Of a stretch of 64,000 bases of DNA, positions 1 to 8,092 are shown in pieces (within the stretch, counting starts at the first letter, position 1; the number at the start of each line of letters is the position of its first letter). This DNA is from Amycolatopsis deserti (GTDB taxonomy: Bacteria > Actinomycetota > Actinomycetes > Mycobacteriales > Pseudonocardiaceae), in assembly GCF_014653945.1 (NCBI RefSeq), contig NZ_BNAU01000007.1, positions 1 through 64,000 of the forward strand. Direction: 5' to 3'. A model generated the notes under the pieces. The model worked only from the letters and a program-made list of their open reading frames with translations, searched no databases and was not told the origin of the DNA. The translations under genes were made by a program, and so were the position numbers.

Positions 1-312
1 CGGCTCGATCCCGCCTTCCACACCGGCAGCCGCCGCGGGGCCGCCGCCGGACCCGCTGTCCGGGACCGGCTCGGTTCCGGCTTGCGCATCGGCGTCCGCG
101 CTGGACCTGCCGGCCGGAGCCGCAGTCGTGGGCGCGCCGGCGGGGTCGATCCGGGGCTCGCCGTCCTGTCCGGATGTGGGCAGCATCGGCCGCCCGGCCT
201 GGTCGGGCGCAGGGCGGGCAGGGGTCGCTCGCAAATCGGCCTTCACACGGAAACCGTTCTCGGCAGCGGGCTCAGGTCGTTCTCCGGGCTCGTACGGGGC
301 GGGCGGTGTCAA
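1..312 (-). CDS. Partial hypothetical protein, N-terminal part, runs off the left edge
   Basis: An open frame begins at a TTG at 312, 26 nt past the xerC stop, and stays open to base 1 (104 codons). The peptide starts MTPPAPYEPGERPEP and is rich in Pro, Ala, Gly and Glu, as in disordered N-terminal tails. A GGAGGA site lies at 328-333, but about 15 nt from the TTG, which is long. Third positions are mostly G/C, which favours this frame. No domain is visible. In related genomes the next gene toward rpsB is often a peptidase or sigma factor, but that cannot be confirmed here. Confidence 0.35.
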   Translation of the reverse strand, partial: MTPPAPYEPGERPEPAAENGFRVKADLRATPARPAPDQAGRPMLPTSGQDGEPRIDPAGAPTTAAPAGRSSADADAQAGTEPVPDSGSGGGPAAAAGVEGGIEP

Positions 313-337
313 CGATCCTGCCTGCCGTCCTCCGAGG

Positions 338-1330
338 TCATCGGGATCGGGGGTGGGCTTGGTCATGGATCGCCTTCAACCGCTCGACGGTCACGTGGGT
401 GTAAAGCTGTGTCGTGGCAAGCGTAGCGTGACCGAGTAGCTCCTGAACGCTGCGAAGGTCGGCACCGCCCTCCAACAGGTGCGTCGCCGCGGTGTGCCGC
501 AGTCCGTGCGGGCCCATGTCGGCCGCCGAGGGCACCGCGTCGAGGGCTTCGTGCACCACTCGCCGGACCGTCCGCGGGTCCAGCCGCCCGCCCCGCACAC
601 CGAGGAACAGCGCGGACGCGTGCGGCTTCGCCACCGCACCGGCCACCGCCGGCCGGCCGTGGTCGAGCCAGCTGCGCAGAGCCCGATCGGCCGGCGCGCC
701 GAACGGAACCATGCGCTCCTTACCGCCCTTGCCGAGCACCCGGACGAGCCTGCGGCCGAAGTCCACGTCGTCGACGTCGAGCCCGCACAGCTCGGACACC
801 CGCACCCCGGTCGCGTACAGCAGCTCGAGGACCGCGTGGTCCCGCAGCGCGACCGGCTCCTGCTGCGCCGCGCCGCTGCCCGCAGCGGTGAGGACGTCCT
901 CCGCCTCGTCCGGCCGCAGCACCGGCGGGAGAGTCCGGTGCACCCGAGGCGCCACCAGCTTCGCCCCTGGGTCGTGGTCCAGCGCGCCCTGACGACGGGC
1001 CCAGGCGGTGAAGGTCCGGGCCGAGGCCGCTCGCCGCGCGAGAGTGGTCCGTCCCGCTCCCCCGTTCCGCTGGTCGGCCAGCCACGACCGGAGCACTCCG
1101 ATGTCCAGGCCCGCGAGCGCGGCGGCGTCCGGCTGCGGCTCCTCACCGTGCAGGAAGCCCAGCAGGGACACGACGTCCCCGACGTACGCGCGCACCGTGT
1201 GCGGGGACAGCCCCCGCTCCAGCCCGAGGTGCCGTTCGTAGTCGTCGACCAGGGTGGCGGCGGCGCGCGGCAGGGCGTCCCGGAGGGCGTGCAGGTCCGT
1301 TTTGCGGCCCCGAGATTCCCGTGCGGACAT
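338..1330 (-). CDS. xerC: Tyrosine recombinase XerC
   Basis: Site-specific tyrosine recombinase of the XerC/XerD type, which resolves chromosome dimers at dif. At 330 aa it is slightly longer than usual because of about 25 extra N-terminal residues. The N-terminal SAM-like core-binding domain spans about residues 25-115 and the catalytic domain about 135-330. The catalytic set is visible: R177 (GVRVSEL), K in GKGGKE near 201, H275 and R278 ([10 protein letters not shown]), H301 (LLGHATL) and nucleophile Y310 (TTQLYTHV). It lies 70 nt downstream of dprA on the same strand, the usual actinobacterial order. An ATG start at 1330 fits the family; about 10 N-terminal residues are uncertain. Confidence 0.93.
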   Translation of the reverse strand: MSARESRGRKTDLHALRDALPRAAATLVDDYERHLGLERGLSPHTVRAYVGDVVSLLGFLHGEEPQPDAAALAGLDIGVLRSWLADQRNGGAGRTTLARRAASARTFTAWARRQGALDHDPGAKLVAPRVHRTLPPVLRPDEAEDVLTAAGSGAAQQEPVALRDHAVLELLYATGVRVSELCGLDVDDVDFGRRLVRVLGKGGKERMVPFGAPADRALRSWLDHGRPAVAGAVAKPHASALFLGVRGGRLDPRTVRRVVHEALDAVPSAADMGPHGLRHTAATHLLEGGADLRSVQELLGHATLATTQLYTHVTVERLKAIHDQAHPRSR

Positions 1331-1400
1331 GGTTGTTCACGCTGCGCGAAGGGGCGCGCGTGGTCAAGCATCGCCACACCGGGAGCAGATGACGATCACA

Positions 1401-2573
1401 TCACCTCCTCGTCCTGCGCCGCCAGCCGCTTTCGCAGCGCTCGGCGAGCTCGTCGAGTTCGAGGGCGGGCAGCAGCGCCCGGACCCGGGCGACCGGAACC
1501 CCGGATTCGGCCGCGATCTGCTCGGCGGACTTGCCCTCGCGTTTGTGGAGCGCCTCGTGGACGCGCAGGGCGTCCGGGCCGAGGCCGTCGGTCGGCCGTT
1601 TCGCGCGGGCCTTCTCGGGCCGGGGCGTGCCGAGCCGGCCGACGGTTTCGATCACGTCGTCGATCGAGGCGACGAGTGTCGCGCCGGACTCGCGGATCAG
1701 CTCGTGGCAGCCGATCGACATCGCGGAGGTGATCGGCCCGGGGACGGCCATCACGACCTTGCCGAGCGCGCCGGCAGTCGTCGCGGTGTTGCGCGCCCCG
1801 CTGCGCCGGCCGGCCTCGACGACGATGGTGCCCTCGCTGAGCGCCGCGATGAGGCGGTTGCGGACCAGGAACCGGTGCCGGGCCGGCGGTGTGCCCGGCG
1901 GGTACTCACTGGCGACGAGCCCACCGAGCTCGGCGATCTTGTCGAGGAGGACGACGTGCCCGGCGGGGTATCCGGCGTCGAGGGCGCAGCCGAGCAACGC
2001 GACGGTGGTGCCGCCGACGGCCAGGGCTCCCCGGTGGGCGGCGCCGTCGACGCCGTAGGCGGCACCGGAGAAGATCGGCACTCCCTGGCGGGCCAGAGAC
2101 GAGGCGAAGTCACCGGCCACGTACTCGCCGTATCCCGAGGCCGACCTGGCGCCGACGATCGCCACGGCCTGGTCCGTGGCCTCGTCGAAGCGGGTGTGGC
2201 CGCGCACCCACAACGCGAGTGGCGGGGCGGCGCCTTGCACGCCGCGACTGGCCGCGAGCTGGAGGGACAGCAGCGGCCAGCCCGGCCACTCGTCGTCCTC
2301 GGGGATCAGCAGCCGCATGCCGAGGCGAGCGCCTTCGTCGAGGTCGCGCTGGGCGTGGTCGTGCGTGCGGCGGGCCTCGGTCTCGTCGCGCACACGGCTG
2401 GGACAGTCGCCGGCACGGATCGCTTCGGCGGCCGCGACGGGCCCGTGCTGGGCGACGAAGTCGACCACGGCCGGAGCCGGTGGTTCGGCGACGCGGACCA
2501 GGTAGGAGCGAGCCAGGCGCTCGGCGGCGAGGTTGTCGGTGGAGGGCTCGGGGGCGGTGTGGGTGGTGGTCAT
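1401..2573 (-). CDS. dprA: DNA-processing protein DprA
   Basis: DprA/Smf binds incoming single-stranded DNA and loads RecA during transformation; in actinobacteria its role is mostly inferred. The 390-aa protein has a helical N-terminal region (about 15-105), a Rossmann-like core with IVGARSASGYGE and SGAAYGVDGAAHRGAL (about 135-320), and a C-terminal winged helix (about 330-385, AEQIAAESGVPVARVRALL). The ATG start is preceded by GGAGG with 5-nt spacing and overlaps the stop of a 23-aa micro-ORF as ATGA. That stop belongs to the 148-bp repeat array upstream, whose units each carry a copy of the first 24 nt of this gene. Expression is therefore probably coupled to comM through the micro-ORF chain. 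Confidence 0.95.
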   Translation of the reverse strand: MTTTHTAPEPSTDNLAAERLARSYLVRVAEPPAPAVVDFVAQHGPVAAAEAIRAGDCPSRVRDETEARRTHDHAQRDLDEGARLGMRLLIPEDDEWPGWPLLSLQLAASRGVQGAAPPLALWVRGHTRFDEATDQAVAIVGARSASGYGEYVAGDFASSLARQGVPIFSGAAYGVDGAAHRGALAVGGTTVALLGCALDAGYPAGHVVLLDKIAELGGLVASEYPPGTPPARHRFLVRNRLIAALSEGTIVVEAGRRSGARNTATTAGALGKVVMAVPGPITSAMSIGCHELIRESGATLVASIDDVIETVGRLGTPRPEKARAKRPTDGLGPDALRVHEALHKREGKSAEQIAAESGVPVARVRALLPALELDELAERCESGWRRRTRR

Positions 2574-2641
2574 GCCGGCCTCCGGCCGTGGGCGGCCAGG
2601 TTGGTGGCGCGCGGTCGAGGCGGGTCCGTGGGGCGACTCAT
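2570..2641 (-). CDS. Micro-ORF 5 of the comM-dprA chain (23 aa)
   Basis: ATG at 2641, TGA at 2570-2572, product MSRPTDPP...GRRPA. GGAGG sits 5 nt before the ATG. The stop overlaps the dprA start as ATGA, and the start overlaps the stop of micro-ORF 4 the same way. It is identical to micro-ORF 3, being the second half of a 148-bp unit. A functional peptide is unlikely; the ORF may matter as a translational relay into dprA. Confidence 0.45.
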   Translation of the reverse strand: MSRPTDPPRPRATNLAAHGRRPA

Positions 2642-2721
2642 GCTGGCCTCCGATCGCGGAACTCCAGGGCAGCGGCGACGTGGTCGCGGCACCACGCGGG
2701 GGCGGTGTGGGTGGTGGTCAT
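2638..2721 (-). CDS. Micro-ORF 4 of the comM-dprA chain (27 aa)
   Basis: ATG at 2721. The first eight codons (MTTTHTAP) are a copy of the dprA start. After a four-codon linker (AWCR) the frame reads DHVAAALEFRDRR, a copy of the ComM C-terminus, then PA and a stop. GGAGG lies 5 nt before the ATG, and both ends overlap neighbours as ATGA. The product is a dprA-head/comM-tail chimera made by tandem duplication of the junction. Confidence 0.45.
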   Translation of the reverse strand: MTTTHTAPAWCRDHVAAALEFRDRRPA

Positions 2722-2789
2722 GCCGGCCTCCGGCCGTGGGCGGCCAGGTTGGTGGCGCGCGGTCGAGGCGGGTCCGTGGGGCGACTCAT
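2718..2789 (-). CDS. Micro-ORF 3 of the comM-dprA chain (23 aa)
   Basis: ATG at 2789, stop at 2718-2720, identical to micro-ORF 5. It has GGAGG-N5-ATG and ATGA overlaps on both sides. Its distance from micro-ORF 5 is exactly 148 nt, so the reading frame shifts by one base per repeat unit; this explains the alternating ORFs instead of one fused protein. Confidence 0.45.
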   Translation of the reverse strand: MSRPTDPPRPRATNLAAHGRRPA

Positions 2790-2869
2790 GCTGGCCTCCG
2801 ATCGCGGAACTCCAGCGCAGCGGCGACGTGGTCGCGGCACCACGCGGGGGCGGTTCTGGGAGTAGTCAT
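2786..2869 (-). CDS. Micro-ORF 2 of the comM-dprA chain (27 aa)
   Basis: ATG at 2869. It begins MTTPRTAPAWCRDHV and ends with the same ComM-like tail as micro-ORF 4, differing mainly in the first few codons. GGAGG-N5-ATG and ATGA overlaps are intact. It marks the older, more diverged edge of the 148-bp repeats. Confidence 0.42.
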   Translation of the reverse strand: MTTPRTAPAWCRDHVAAALEFRDRRPA

Positions 2870-3069
2870 GCCGGCCTCCGGCCGTCGGATTCCAGCGTCG
2901 GGGGCAGGTTGGCGGCGGGCGGTCGAGGCGGGTCGGTCGTGCGGCTCCTGCTGGCCTCTGATCGCGGAAACTCCAGCGCGGAGCCAGGGTGTCGGAGCTT
3001 GTGTGAGGTGGTCATGCCGGTCTGCGGCTGAGGGAGGCGCGGTTGAGGCGGGTCGGTGGGGCGGCTCAT
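2866..3069 (-). CDS. Micro-ORF 1 of the comM-dprA chain (67 aa)
   Basis: ATG at 3069 overlaps the comM stop as ATGA; the stop at 2866-2868 overlaps micro-ORF 2. The product begins MSRPTDPPQPRLPQPQTG, the same start as the 23-aa micro-ORFs. It then reads through degenerate repeat remnants: an internal ATGACCACC and a copy of the comM tail that has gained one T, so it no longer encodes ALEFRDRR. It appears to be the oldest, decayed unit of the array. A low-complexity Pro/Arg-rich peptide; function unlikely. Confidence 0.4.
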   Translation of the reverse strand: MSRPTDPPQPRLPQPQTGMTTSHKLRHPGSALEFPRSEASRSRTTDPPRPPAANLPPTLESDGRRPA

Positions 3070-4577
3070 GCTGCTCTCCGATCGCGGAACTCCAGTGCGG
3101 CGGCCACGTGGTCGGGGGTTGGTTCGTCGGTCTCGTCCAGGTCGGCCAGGGTCCAGGCGATGCGGAGGCAGCGGTCGGCGCCGCGGGCGGTGATCGTGCC
3201 GCGTTCGAGGTTGCGCTCCAGCAGGGCTGTCGTCGGGGGTGGGAGCGCGAACTCGCGGTGGAGGGCGGGGCCGGGAACCTCCGCGTTGGTCTTCCAGCCG
3301 TGCGAGCTCCAGCGGGCGGCGGCGCGGTCGCGGGCAGCCAGGACGCGTTTGCGGACCACCTCCGTCGGCTCGGGTTCGCTGCTCTCGTGGCGGCCCATGG
3401 CGGTCATCGGACGCAGCCGGACCCGCAGGTCGACGCGGTCGAGCAACGGGCCGGACAGCCTGCTGTGGTAGCGGCGGCGCTCGGTCGGGGAGCACGAGCA
3501 GTGGGTCTCTCGTGGTGGTGCGCACGGGCAGGGGTTGGTGGCCATGACGAGCTGGAAGCGGGCCGGATAGCAGACCGAACCGCGTGCGCGGGCGATGCGG
3601 ACCTCGCCTTCCTCCAGGACGGTGCGCAGGGAGTCCAGCCGTTGCGAACCGAACTCCGCGGCCTCGTCCAGGAACAGGACCCCGCGGTGAGCCTGGCTGA
3701 TCAGGCCGGGTGTGGCGATGCCCGCGCCGCCACCGATCAGGGCGGCTTCGGAGACCGAATAGTGCGGCGCGACGAACGGCGGAACCTTGATCAACGGGGC
3801 CGCCGCCGACAACTTGCCGTGGATCGAATGCACGGCCGTGACCTCGAGCGACTCCTCCGGGGAAAGCATCGGCAGGAGCCCGGGCAGGCGTTTGGCCAGC
3901 ATGGTCTTCCCGACGCCGGGCGGCCCGGTGAGGAGGAGGTGGTGCCCGCCCGCGGCCGCCACTTCGAGCGCCCAGCGGGCCTCGGGTTGTCCGATGACGT
4001 CCGCCAGGTCCGGTACCGCCGGCGGTGCGCTCTCTACGGGCGGCTCCGGCCGGGCGAGAGCGTTCTCGCCCTCCAGCCAGGACACGACGTCACGCAACCT
4101 GGCCGCGCCGTAGACCTCCAGGCCGTCGACCAGGGCCGCCTCGAACAGCGTGTGGGACGGGACGATCGCCCGCTTGATCCCGGCTTTACGGGCCGCGAGC
4201 AGGCCGGGCAGGATGCCGCGGATCTCGCGCACTCGACCGTCGAGCGCCAGCTCGCCCAGCAGGACCGTGCCGAGCAGGCGGGTGGCCGGGACCTTGCCCG
4301 CCGAGGCGAGCACGGCCACCGCGATCGCGAGGTCGTAACCCGAGCCGAGTTTCGGCAGGTTCGCCGGGAACAGGCCGAGGGTGACCTTGTCCTCGGGCCA
4401 GTGTTGACCGGAGTTGCGGATGGCCGAGCGGACCCTGTCCTTGGCTTCGCGCAGGCCCGCGTCGGGCAGGCCGACCATCTTGACGCCGGGCAGGCCGCCG
4501 CCCAGATCGGCCTCGACCTCGACCAGGCGGCCGTCGAGCCCCACGAGGGCCACCGACCAGGCACGTCCGAGCGGCAT
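3066..4577 (-). CDS. comM: YifB/ComM-family Mg-chelatase-like AAA+ ATPase
   Basis: ComM is a hexameric AAA+ helicase that promotes branch migration during natural transformation; YifB homologues are widespread. The 503-aa protein has an N-terminal Lon-protease-like domain (ChlI fold, about 1-170), an AAA+ core with Walker A GPPGVGKT and Walker B GVLFLDEAAEF, a CPCAPP/CSCS cysteine cluster typical of the family, and the C-terminal Mg_chelatase_C lid. An upstream in-frame extension exists, but MPLGRAWSVALVGLDG is the family start, and its ATG at 4577 overlaps the yraN stop as TGATG. The last 13 codons are copied in the downstream repeats. Confidence 0.93.
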   Translation of the reverse strand: MPLGRAWSVALVGLDGRLVEVEADLGGGLPGVKMVGLPDAGLREAKDRVRSAIRNSGQHWPEDKVTLGLFPANLPKLGSGYDLAIAVAVLASAGKVPATRLLGTVLLGELALDGRVREIRGILPGLLAARKAGIKRAIVPSHTLFEAALVDGLEVYGAARLRDVVSWLEGENALARPEPPVESAPPAVPDLADVIGQPEARWALEVAAAGGHHLLLTGPPGVGKTMLAKRLPGLLPMLSPEESLEVTAVHSIHGKLSAAAPLIKVPPFVAPHYSVSEAALIGGGAGIATPGLISQAHRGVLFLDEAAEFGSQRLDSLRTVLEEGEVRIARARGSVCYPARFQLVMATNPCPCAPPRETHCSCSPTERRRYHSRLSGPLLDRVDLRVRLRPMTAMGRHESSEPEPTEVVRKRVLAARDRAAARWSSHGWKTNAEVPGPALHREFALPPPTTALLERNLERGTITARGADRCLRIAWTLADLDETDEPTPDHVAAALEFRDRRAA

Positions 4578-4951
4578 CAGAACGCTCCCGGGATGTGCCG
4601 GACGCGGGGCTCGCCTTCGCCGTCGGCGTAGACCGCGATGACATCGAAGCGGATCCGACACCAGCCGACGCGGTGGACGCTGAGCCACTGCCCGGCCAGC
4701 CGCCGGATGCGGGCGATCTTGTCCTCGGTGACGGCCTCCGCGGGATCGCCGAAACTCTCCCGCGTCCGTGTCTTGACCTCGCAGATGACGAGGGTGCTGC
4801 CGTCAGTGGCAACGAGGTCGAGTTCGCCCTGGCGGCAGCGCCAGTTCCTGGACAGCACGACGAAGCCGAGCTTCTGCAGGTGGCGCGCGGCGATGTCCTC
4901 GCCCCGGCGGCCGAGGCTGAGGTGGCGGGCGGGTCTGGCCGCGGTGGTCAT
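4577..4951 (-). CDS. YraN/UPF0102 family nuclease-like protein
   Basis: A 124-aa protein of the UPF0102 (YraN) family, which has the restriction-endonuclease-like fold. Visible family features are LGRRGEDIAARHL near the N-terminus, then GELDLVATDGSTLVICEVKTR, containing the E-x-D and E-V-K catalytic pattern of PD-(D/E)xK nucleases. Its biological role is not settled. It is the first gene of a comM-dprA-xerC co-directional group and shares one base with comM. The ATG is preceded by TTGGGGGACC, an acceptable ribosome site. The 1-kb gap upstream holds a G-rich minisatellite. Confidence 0.85.
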   Translation of the reverse strand: MTTAARPARHLSLGRRGEDIAARHLQKLGFVVLSRNWRCRQGELDLVATDGSTLVICEVKTRTRESFGDPAEAVTEDKIARIRRLAGQWLSVHRVGWCRIRFDVIAVYADGEGEPRVRHIPGAF

Positions 4952-5214
4952 GGCTGGTCCCCCAAGGTCGGTGGTCGTTCACTGCCTTCGACGGTGCCAG
5001 GACCTGGGGTTTCGCCGACAGACCGAGTTGCCGGGCCTGTGGACAAGTGGGGTGTTGTGGACAACCGCGGCGGGTTGCGGTGGGGAGTGGCGGAAATGTC
5101 GGACCCGGGTGGTAGGGGGCCGAGCGGTTGGGGGCGAGGTGCACGTGGGCTAGTGGTGGGTTGGGGTTCAGGGCCCCGGGGGCGAGGGGCCGGGGAGCGA
5201 GCTGGCGGCGGGCG

Positions 5215-5640
5215 GAGGTGGAGGCAGAGAACCGCGGCCGGACGCCGAGGGCCGCGGCAAGGCGCAGGGGCGTGGGGCCGAGACGCGGCGAGGCAGACGG
5301 GCCGGGGACCGAGGCTCGCGGACGGAACGGAGAGGTGGGGCCCCGGCGGTGTGCGGAGGCTCCCGGCCGGACGCCGAGGGCCGCAGCGGGGGCGCAGGGG
5401 CGTTGGGGCCGAGACCCGGCGAGGCAGACGGGCCGGGGACCAAGGCTCGCGGACGGAACCGAGAGGTGAGGCCGCGGCGGCGCAGAGGCTCGCGGCCGCA
5501 CGCCGAGGGCCGCAGCGGGGGCGCAGGCGCGTGGGGCCGAGACCCGGCGAGGCAGACGGGCCGGGGACCGAGGCTCGCCAACGGAACCGAGAGGTGGGGC
5601 CGCGGCGGTGCGGAGGCTCGCGGCCGGAGGCCGGGGGGAC
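5215..5640. repeat. G-rich tandem repeat, about 128-131 bp, three-plus copies
   Basis: The marker GAGGCAGACGGGCCGGGGAC begins at 5290, 5421 and 5549, so the period is 131 then 128 bp. Each unit also contains GGACGCCGAGGGCCGC-like and GGAACCGAGAGGTG-like segments. Copies differ by substitutions and small indels, and a partial copy borders each side. The period change breaks every reading frame between units. Unlike the comM-dprA array, no neighbouring gene end is recognisable in the unit. Confidence 0.85.
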
Positions 5641-5917
5641 GGCCGGCACCGAGGGGCCAGCGGGACGGGAGTGGGAGAACCTTGGTGGGCGGTGGCCGGT
5701 CAGGATCGCGGGAGCGGGGACTTCTTCTCGAGAACCTGGTGAGGGGCTTCTCTTGGAGGAGTGGGAGCCGGGGGCCTTCCGGCCGAGGAGCGGCGGGCGG
5801 TGGGGCGTCCGTGGAGCGGCTGCCGCCCTGCGGAGGGGGCTGAGAGGGCTGCTCCCCCATCGCCCGGTTGGGTGGGCTGCCGGGGCGTGAGGTCGGTGCA
5901 CCGGGTGGGCATCCGCA

Positions 5918-5960
5918 CAAAAAGACCGAGGGACGTCCCCTCGCGGGGGGCGTCCCTCGG
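5918..5960 (-). terminator. Intrinsic terminator of the DUF2469 gene
   Basis: The arms CCGAGGGACGTCCCC (5926-5940) and GGGGGCGTCCCTCGG (5946-5960) form a strong stem of about 14-15 bp with one G-U pair and a short loop. On the minus strand the stem is followed by CTTTTTGTG, a U-run. It lies 15 nt past the stop at 5976. Confidence 0.85.
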
Positions 5961-5975
5961 GTTGAAAACTGCTCC

Positions 5976-6299
5976 TCAGCCGGAGAAGGGGCCCTCCTCC
6001 GGGAGCCTCAGCTCGGGCTTTTCCAGCTCCTCCACGTTCACGTCCTTGAACGTGATCACGCGGACGTTCTTCACGAAACGAGCCGGCCGGTACATGTCCC
6101 ACACCCACGCGTCGGACATGCGGACCTCGAAGTACACATCTCCCCCGCTGTCCCTGACCTGCACGTCCACCGCGTTGGCCAGGTAGAACCGCCGCTCGGT
6201 CTCCACCACGTACGAGAACTGGCTGACGATGTCGCGGTACTCGCGGTACAGCGACAGCTCCATCTCGGTCTCGTACTTCTCGAGATCCTCTGCGCTCAT
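5976..6299 (-). CDS. DUF2469 family protein
   Basis: A 107-aa protein beginning [20 protein letters not shown], the highly conserved actinobacterial DUF2469 family, found directly after rnhB. It is small, acidic and soluble, with no signal peptide or membrane segment; its function is unknown. The ATG overlaps the rnhB stop (ATGA), implying translational coupling, and a strong terminator follows. Longer upstream frames are excluded because they lie inside rnhB in another register. Confidence 0.9.
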   Translation of the reverse strand: MSAEDLEKYETEMELSLYREYRDIVSQFSYVVETERRFYLANAVDVQVRDSGGDVYFEVRMSDAWVWDMYRPARFVKNVRVITFKDVNVEELEKPELRLPEEGPFSG

Positions 6300-7123
6300 G
6301 AAATCCGCGCCCCTCCTCGCGAGTTCGACCGGTCTCCGGCGGCGGAACTCCCATTCTGAACCACGCTGCCCTCCAGAGCACGTACCGGAGCATCGGACTG
6401 CCCCAACGCAGCAGCGGTGAGCATGACCTTCCGCGGTGGTCGCATCCCGTGGGCGGCGGCCGCCGCTGCCACATTGGTGTACGACCACCGGTGTACCTCA
6501 CACGGCCCGTGTTCGACGAGCGCCGCGCCGTGGTCCACCGTCGTGTACCCCTTGTGCACGTCGAATCCGTACATCGGGTACTTCACATGCGTCTCGGCCA
6601 TGATCCGGTCCCGCGTCACCTTCGCCAGCACCGACGCGGCCGCCACGCACGCCACCGCCCGGTCCCCCTTGATCACCGGCACGCTCGGCGCCGGCAGGCC
6701 GGGCACCTTGAAACCGTCCGTCAGCACGTACCCGGGGCACTCCCGCAACCCCGCCACGGCCCGGCGCATGCCCTCGATGTTGGTGACATGAATACCGAGC
6801 TGATCCACCTCTTCGGGTGAGATGACGACGATCGAGTAGTCCAGGGCGCGCACCAGCAGCCGCTCGTAGACCCGCTCCCTGGCCAGCGCCGTGAGCAGCT
6901 TCGAGTCGTTCAGCTCCGCCAGCCGCGCGGCGTCCCCCGGCCGGAGCACGCACGACGCCACCACCAGCGGGCCGGCACAGGCCCCGCGGCCCGCCTCGTC
7001 GACCCCGGCCACCGGGCCGAGGCCCCGCCGATCGAGCGCCGACTGCAGCCCCCACGCCGTCTCGCCCCGGACGATCGCCCTGGGCGGGCGGAAGGAGGCC
7101 AGAACCGCCGAAGACCTACCCAA
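6296..7123 (-). CDS. rnhB: Ribonuclease HII
   Basis: RNase HII cuts RNA-DNA hybrids and starts removal of misincorporated ribonucleotides. Motifs are [20 protein letters not shown] (first catalytic D-E), LNDSKLL, VIKGDR and [11 protein letters not shown], followed by [10 protein letters not shown]. Length 275 aa from a TTG at 7123, six nt after the lepB stop. The frame stays open further upstream but would overlap lepB, and the family normally begins just before SFRPPRAIV. The ribosome site is weak, so translation may depend on coupling to lepB. The stop overlaps the DUF2469 start. Confidence 0.9.
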   Translation of the reverse strand: MGRSSAVLASFRPPRAIVRGETAWGLQSALDRRGLGPVAGVDEAGRGACAGPLVVASCVLRPGDAARLAELNDSKLLTALARERVYERLLVRALDYSIVVISPEEVDQLGIHVTNIEGMRRAVAGLRECPGYVLTDGFKVPGLPAPSVPVIKGDRAVACVAAASVLAKVTRDRIMAETHVKYPMYGFDVHKGYTTVDHGAALVEHGPCEVHRWSYTNVAAAAAAHGMRPPRKVMLTAAALGQSDAPVRALEGSVVQNGSSAAGDRSNSRGGARIS

Positions 7124-7128
7124 CCTGG

Positions 7129-8061
7129 TTACCGCTTTCGCTCGACCGCCTCGCGCACCTTCGAGCCCAGTCGCCGCCCGCCCCACACCGCGGGCCACGC
7201 GGCGACCACACCGAACCCGAGCGGCACGCCTTCCTGCCACGCCGGGGCGCTCATCCCGAGCGCGGCCGGCTGTGCGGCGGCCTGCGGGTTGTGGTCGCTG
7301 ACCCCGCCCCACCGGCCGGGTGGCAGCACGATGATGCGTGCCTTTCCGATGATGTTGTCCACCGGGACGGCACCGCGGACCCCGCCGCCGCCCTGGCAAC
7401 GCGAGTCGCACGAGTCGTTGCGGTTGTCGCCCATCACCCAGACGTACCCGTCCGGCACCTTGACCGGCGGGAACGAATCCTGCTGCTGGTCAGACGGATT
7501 CTCCCAGTGGATGTAGGGCTCGTCCAGGGCCTTGCCGTCGACGACGACCCGGTTCTGGGCGTCACAGCACTCGACGGTCTGGCCGCCGGTGGCGATGATC
7601 CGCTTGACGAAGTCGCGCTCGTCCGGCGGCGCCAGCCCGAACACCGACCCGATGTTCTGGAAGAAGCGCACCACCGCGTTGCTCGAACGCTCGGTCGCCG
7701 CCTCGTTCTCCACCCACGGCTCCGGGCCCTTGAACACCACGACGTCACCCGGTTCGGGGTCGGTGAAGTCGTAGGTGATCTTGTCGACCAGGACCTTGTC
7801 GCCGTAGCACCCGGTGCAGCCGTGCAACGTGGTCTCCATCGACCCCGAAGGAATCGTGTAGACCCGCGCCAGGAATTGCTGGAACACGAATGCCAGTGCC
7901 AGCGCGACGACGATCAGAATCGGCAGTTCGACCCAGAACGAGCGCTGTTTCTTGGGCTTGCGGCGGCGCCGTTTCCCATTTGCGCCGGCATCGGCATTCT
8001 CGTCCGGATTCGGGCGTTCGGGCTCGTCCTCAGCGGCGCTGGAGGGCACAGGTTCGACCAC
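7129..8061 (-). CDS. lepB: Signal peptidase I
   Basis: Membrane-anchored type I signal peptidase that cleaves Sec and Tat signal peptides outside the cytoplasmic membrane. The N-terminus is charged and disordered (about 1-40, with a [11 protein letters not shown] cluster), followed by one transmembrane helix (about 42-64). The catalytic Ser is S74 ([11 protein letters not shown]) and the Lys general base is K153 ([10 protein letters not shown]); MGDNRNDS follows in the conserved box. A Cys pair in HGCTGCYGD and a CCD motif are local features. The C-terminal about 40 residues extend past the family core and contain a hydrophobic stretch. GTG start at 8061. It sits between rplS and rnhB as in other actinobacteria. 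Confidence 0.93.
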   Translation of the reverse strand: MVEPVPSSAAEDEPERPNPDENADAGANGKRRRRKPKKQRSFWVELPILIVVALALAFVFQQFLARVYTIPSGSMETTLHGCTGCYGDKVLVDKITYDFTDPEPGDVVVFKGPEPWVENEAATERSSNAVVRFFQNIGSVFGLAPPDERDFVKRIIATGGQTVECCDAQNRVVVDGKALDEPYIHWENPSDQQQDSFPPVKVPDGYVWVMGDNRNDSCDSRCQGGGGVRGAVPVDNIIGKARIIVLPPGRWGGVSDHNPQAAAQPAALGMSAPAWQEGVPLGFGVVAAWPAVWGGRRLGSKVREAVERKR

Positions 8062-8092
8062 TTCGCCAGGCTATCGGAGAACGTCCGATCGC

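Larger units (their letters stand above)
2558..3110 (-). repeat. Tandem array of the comM-dprA junction (148-bp unit)
   Basis: Two complete units are nearly identical (start codons of the dprA-like head at 2573, 2721 and 2869, exactly 148 nt apart). One or more degenerate units follow toward comM. Each full unit holds, in minus-strand order, a comM 3' end copy (GACCACGT...CGCGATCGGAGG), ATGAG plus a Pro-rich 23-codon ORF, GGAGGCCGGC, and a dprA 5' copy (ATGACCACCACCCACACC). The native comM end and native dprA start form the outer borders. Unit origin by tandem duplication is clear from the sequence; any effect on expression is inferred. Confidence 0.88.
4952..5975. other. 1-kb gene-free, G-skewed spacer
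   Basis: Nothing convincing as a gene is seen. The plus strand is strikingly rich in G runs (for example around 5,100-5,260 and 5,640-5,800) and poor in C/T, a skew unlike the flanks. It contains the tandem array at about 5,215-5,640 and ends with the terminator of the DUF2469 gene. The long frames that cross it change register between repeat copies, so they are not coding. Confidence 0.7.

Noticed and set aside
338..1330. Phage or integrative-element integrase
   Set aside because: Sequence and dprA-adjacent position match chromosomal XerC; no attachment site, excisionase or phage genes.
2558..3110. CRISPR-like array
   Set aside because: Units are adjacent 148-bp copies with no unique spacers, and contain gene ends.
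1254..4631. Very long plus-strand open frame (over 1,100 codons) across xerC, dprA and comM
   Set aside because: It is antisense to three recognisable genes. Long antisense frames are common in very GC-rich DNA, and its product is low-complexity with no domain.
4595..5890. 431-codon plus-strand frame over the G-rich spacer
   Set aside because: Arg/Gly-rich translation of a minisatellite; register relative to the repeat changes between copies.
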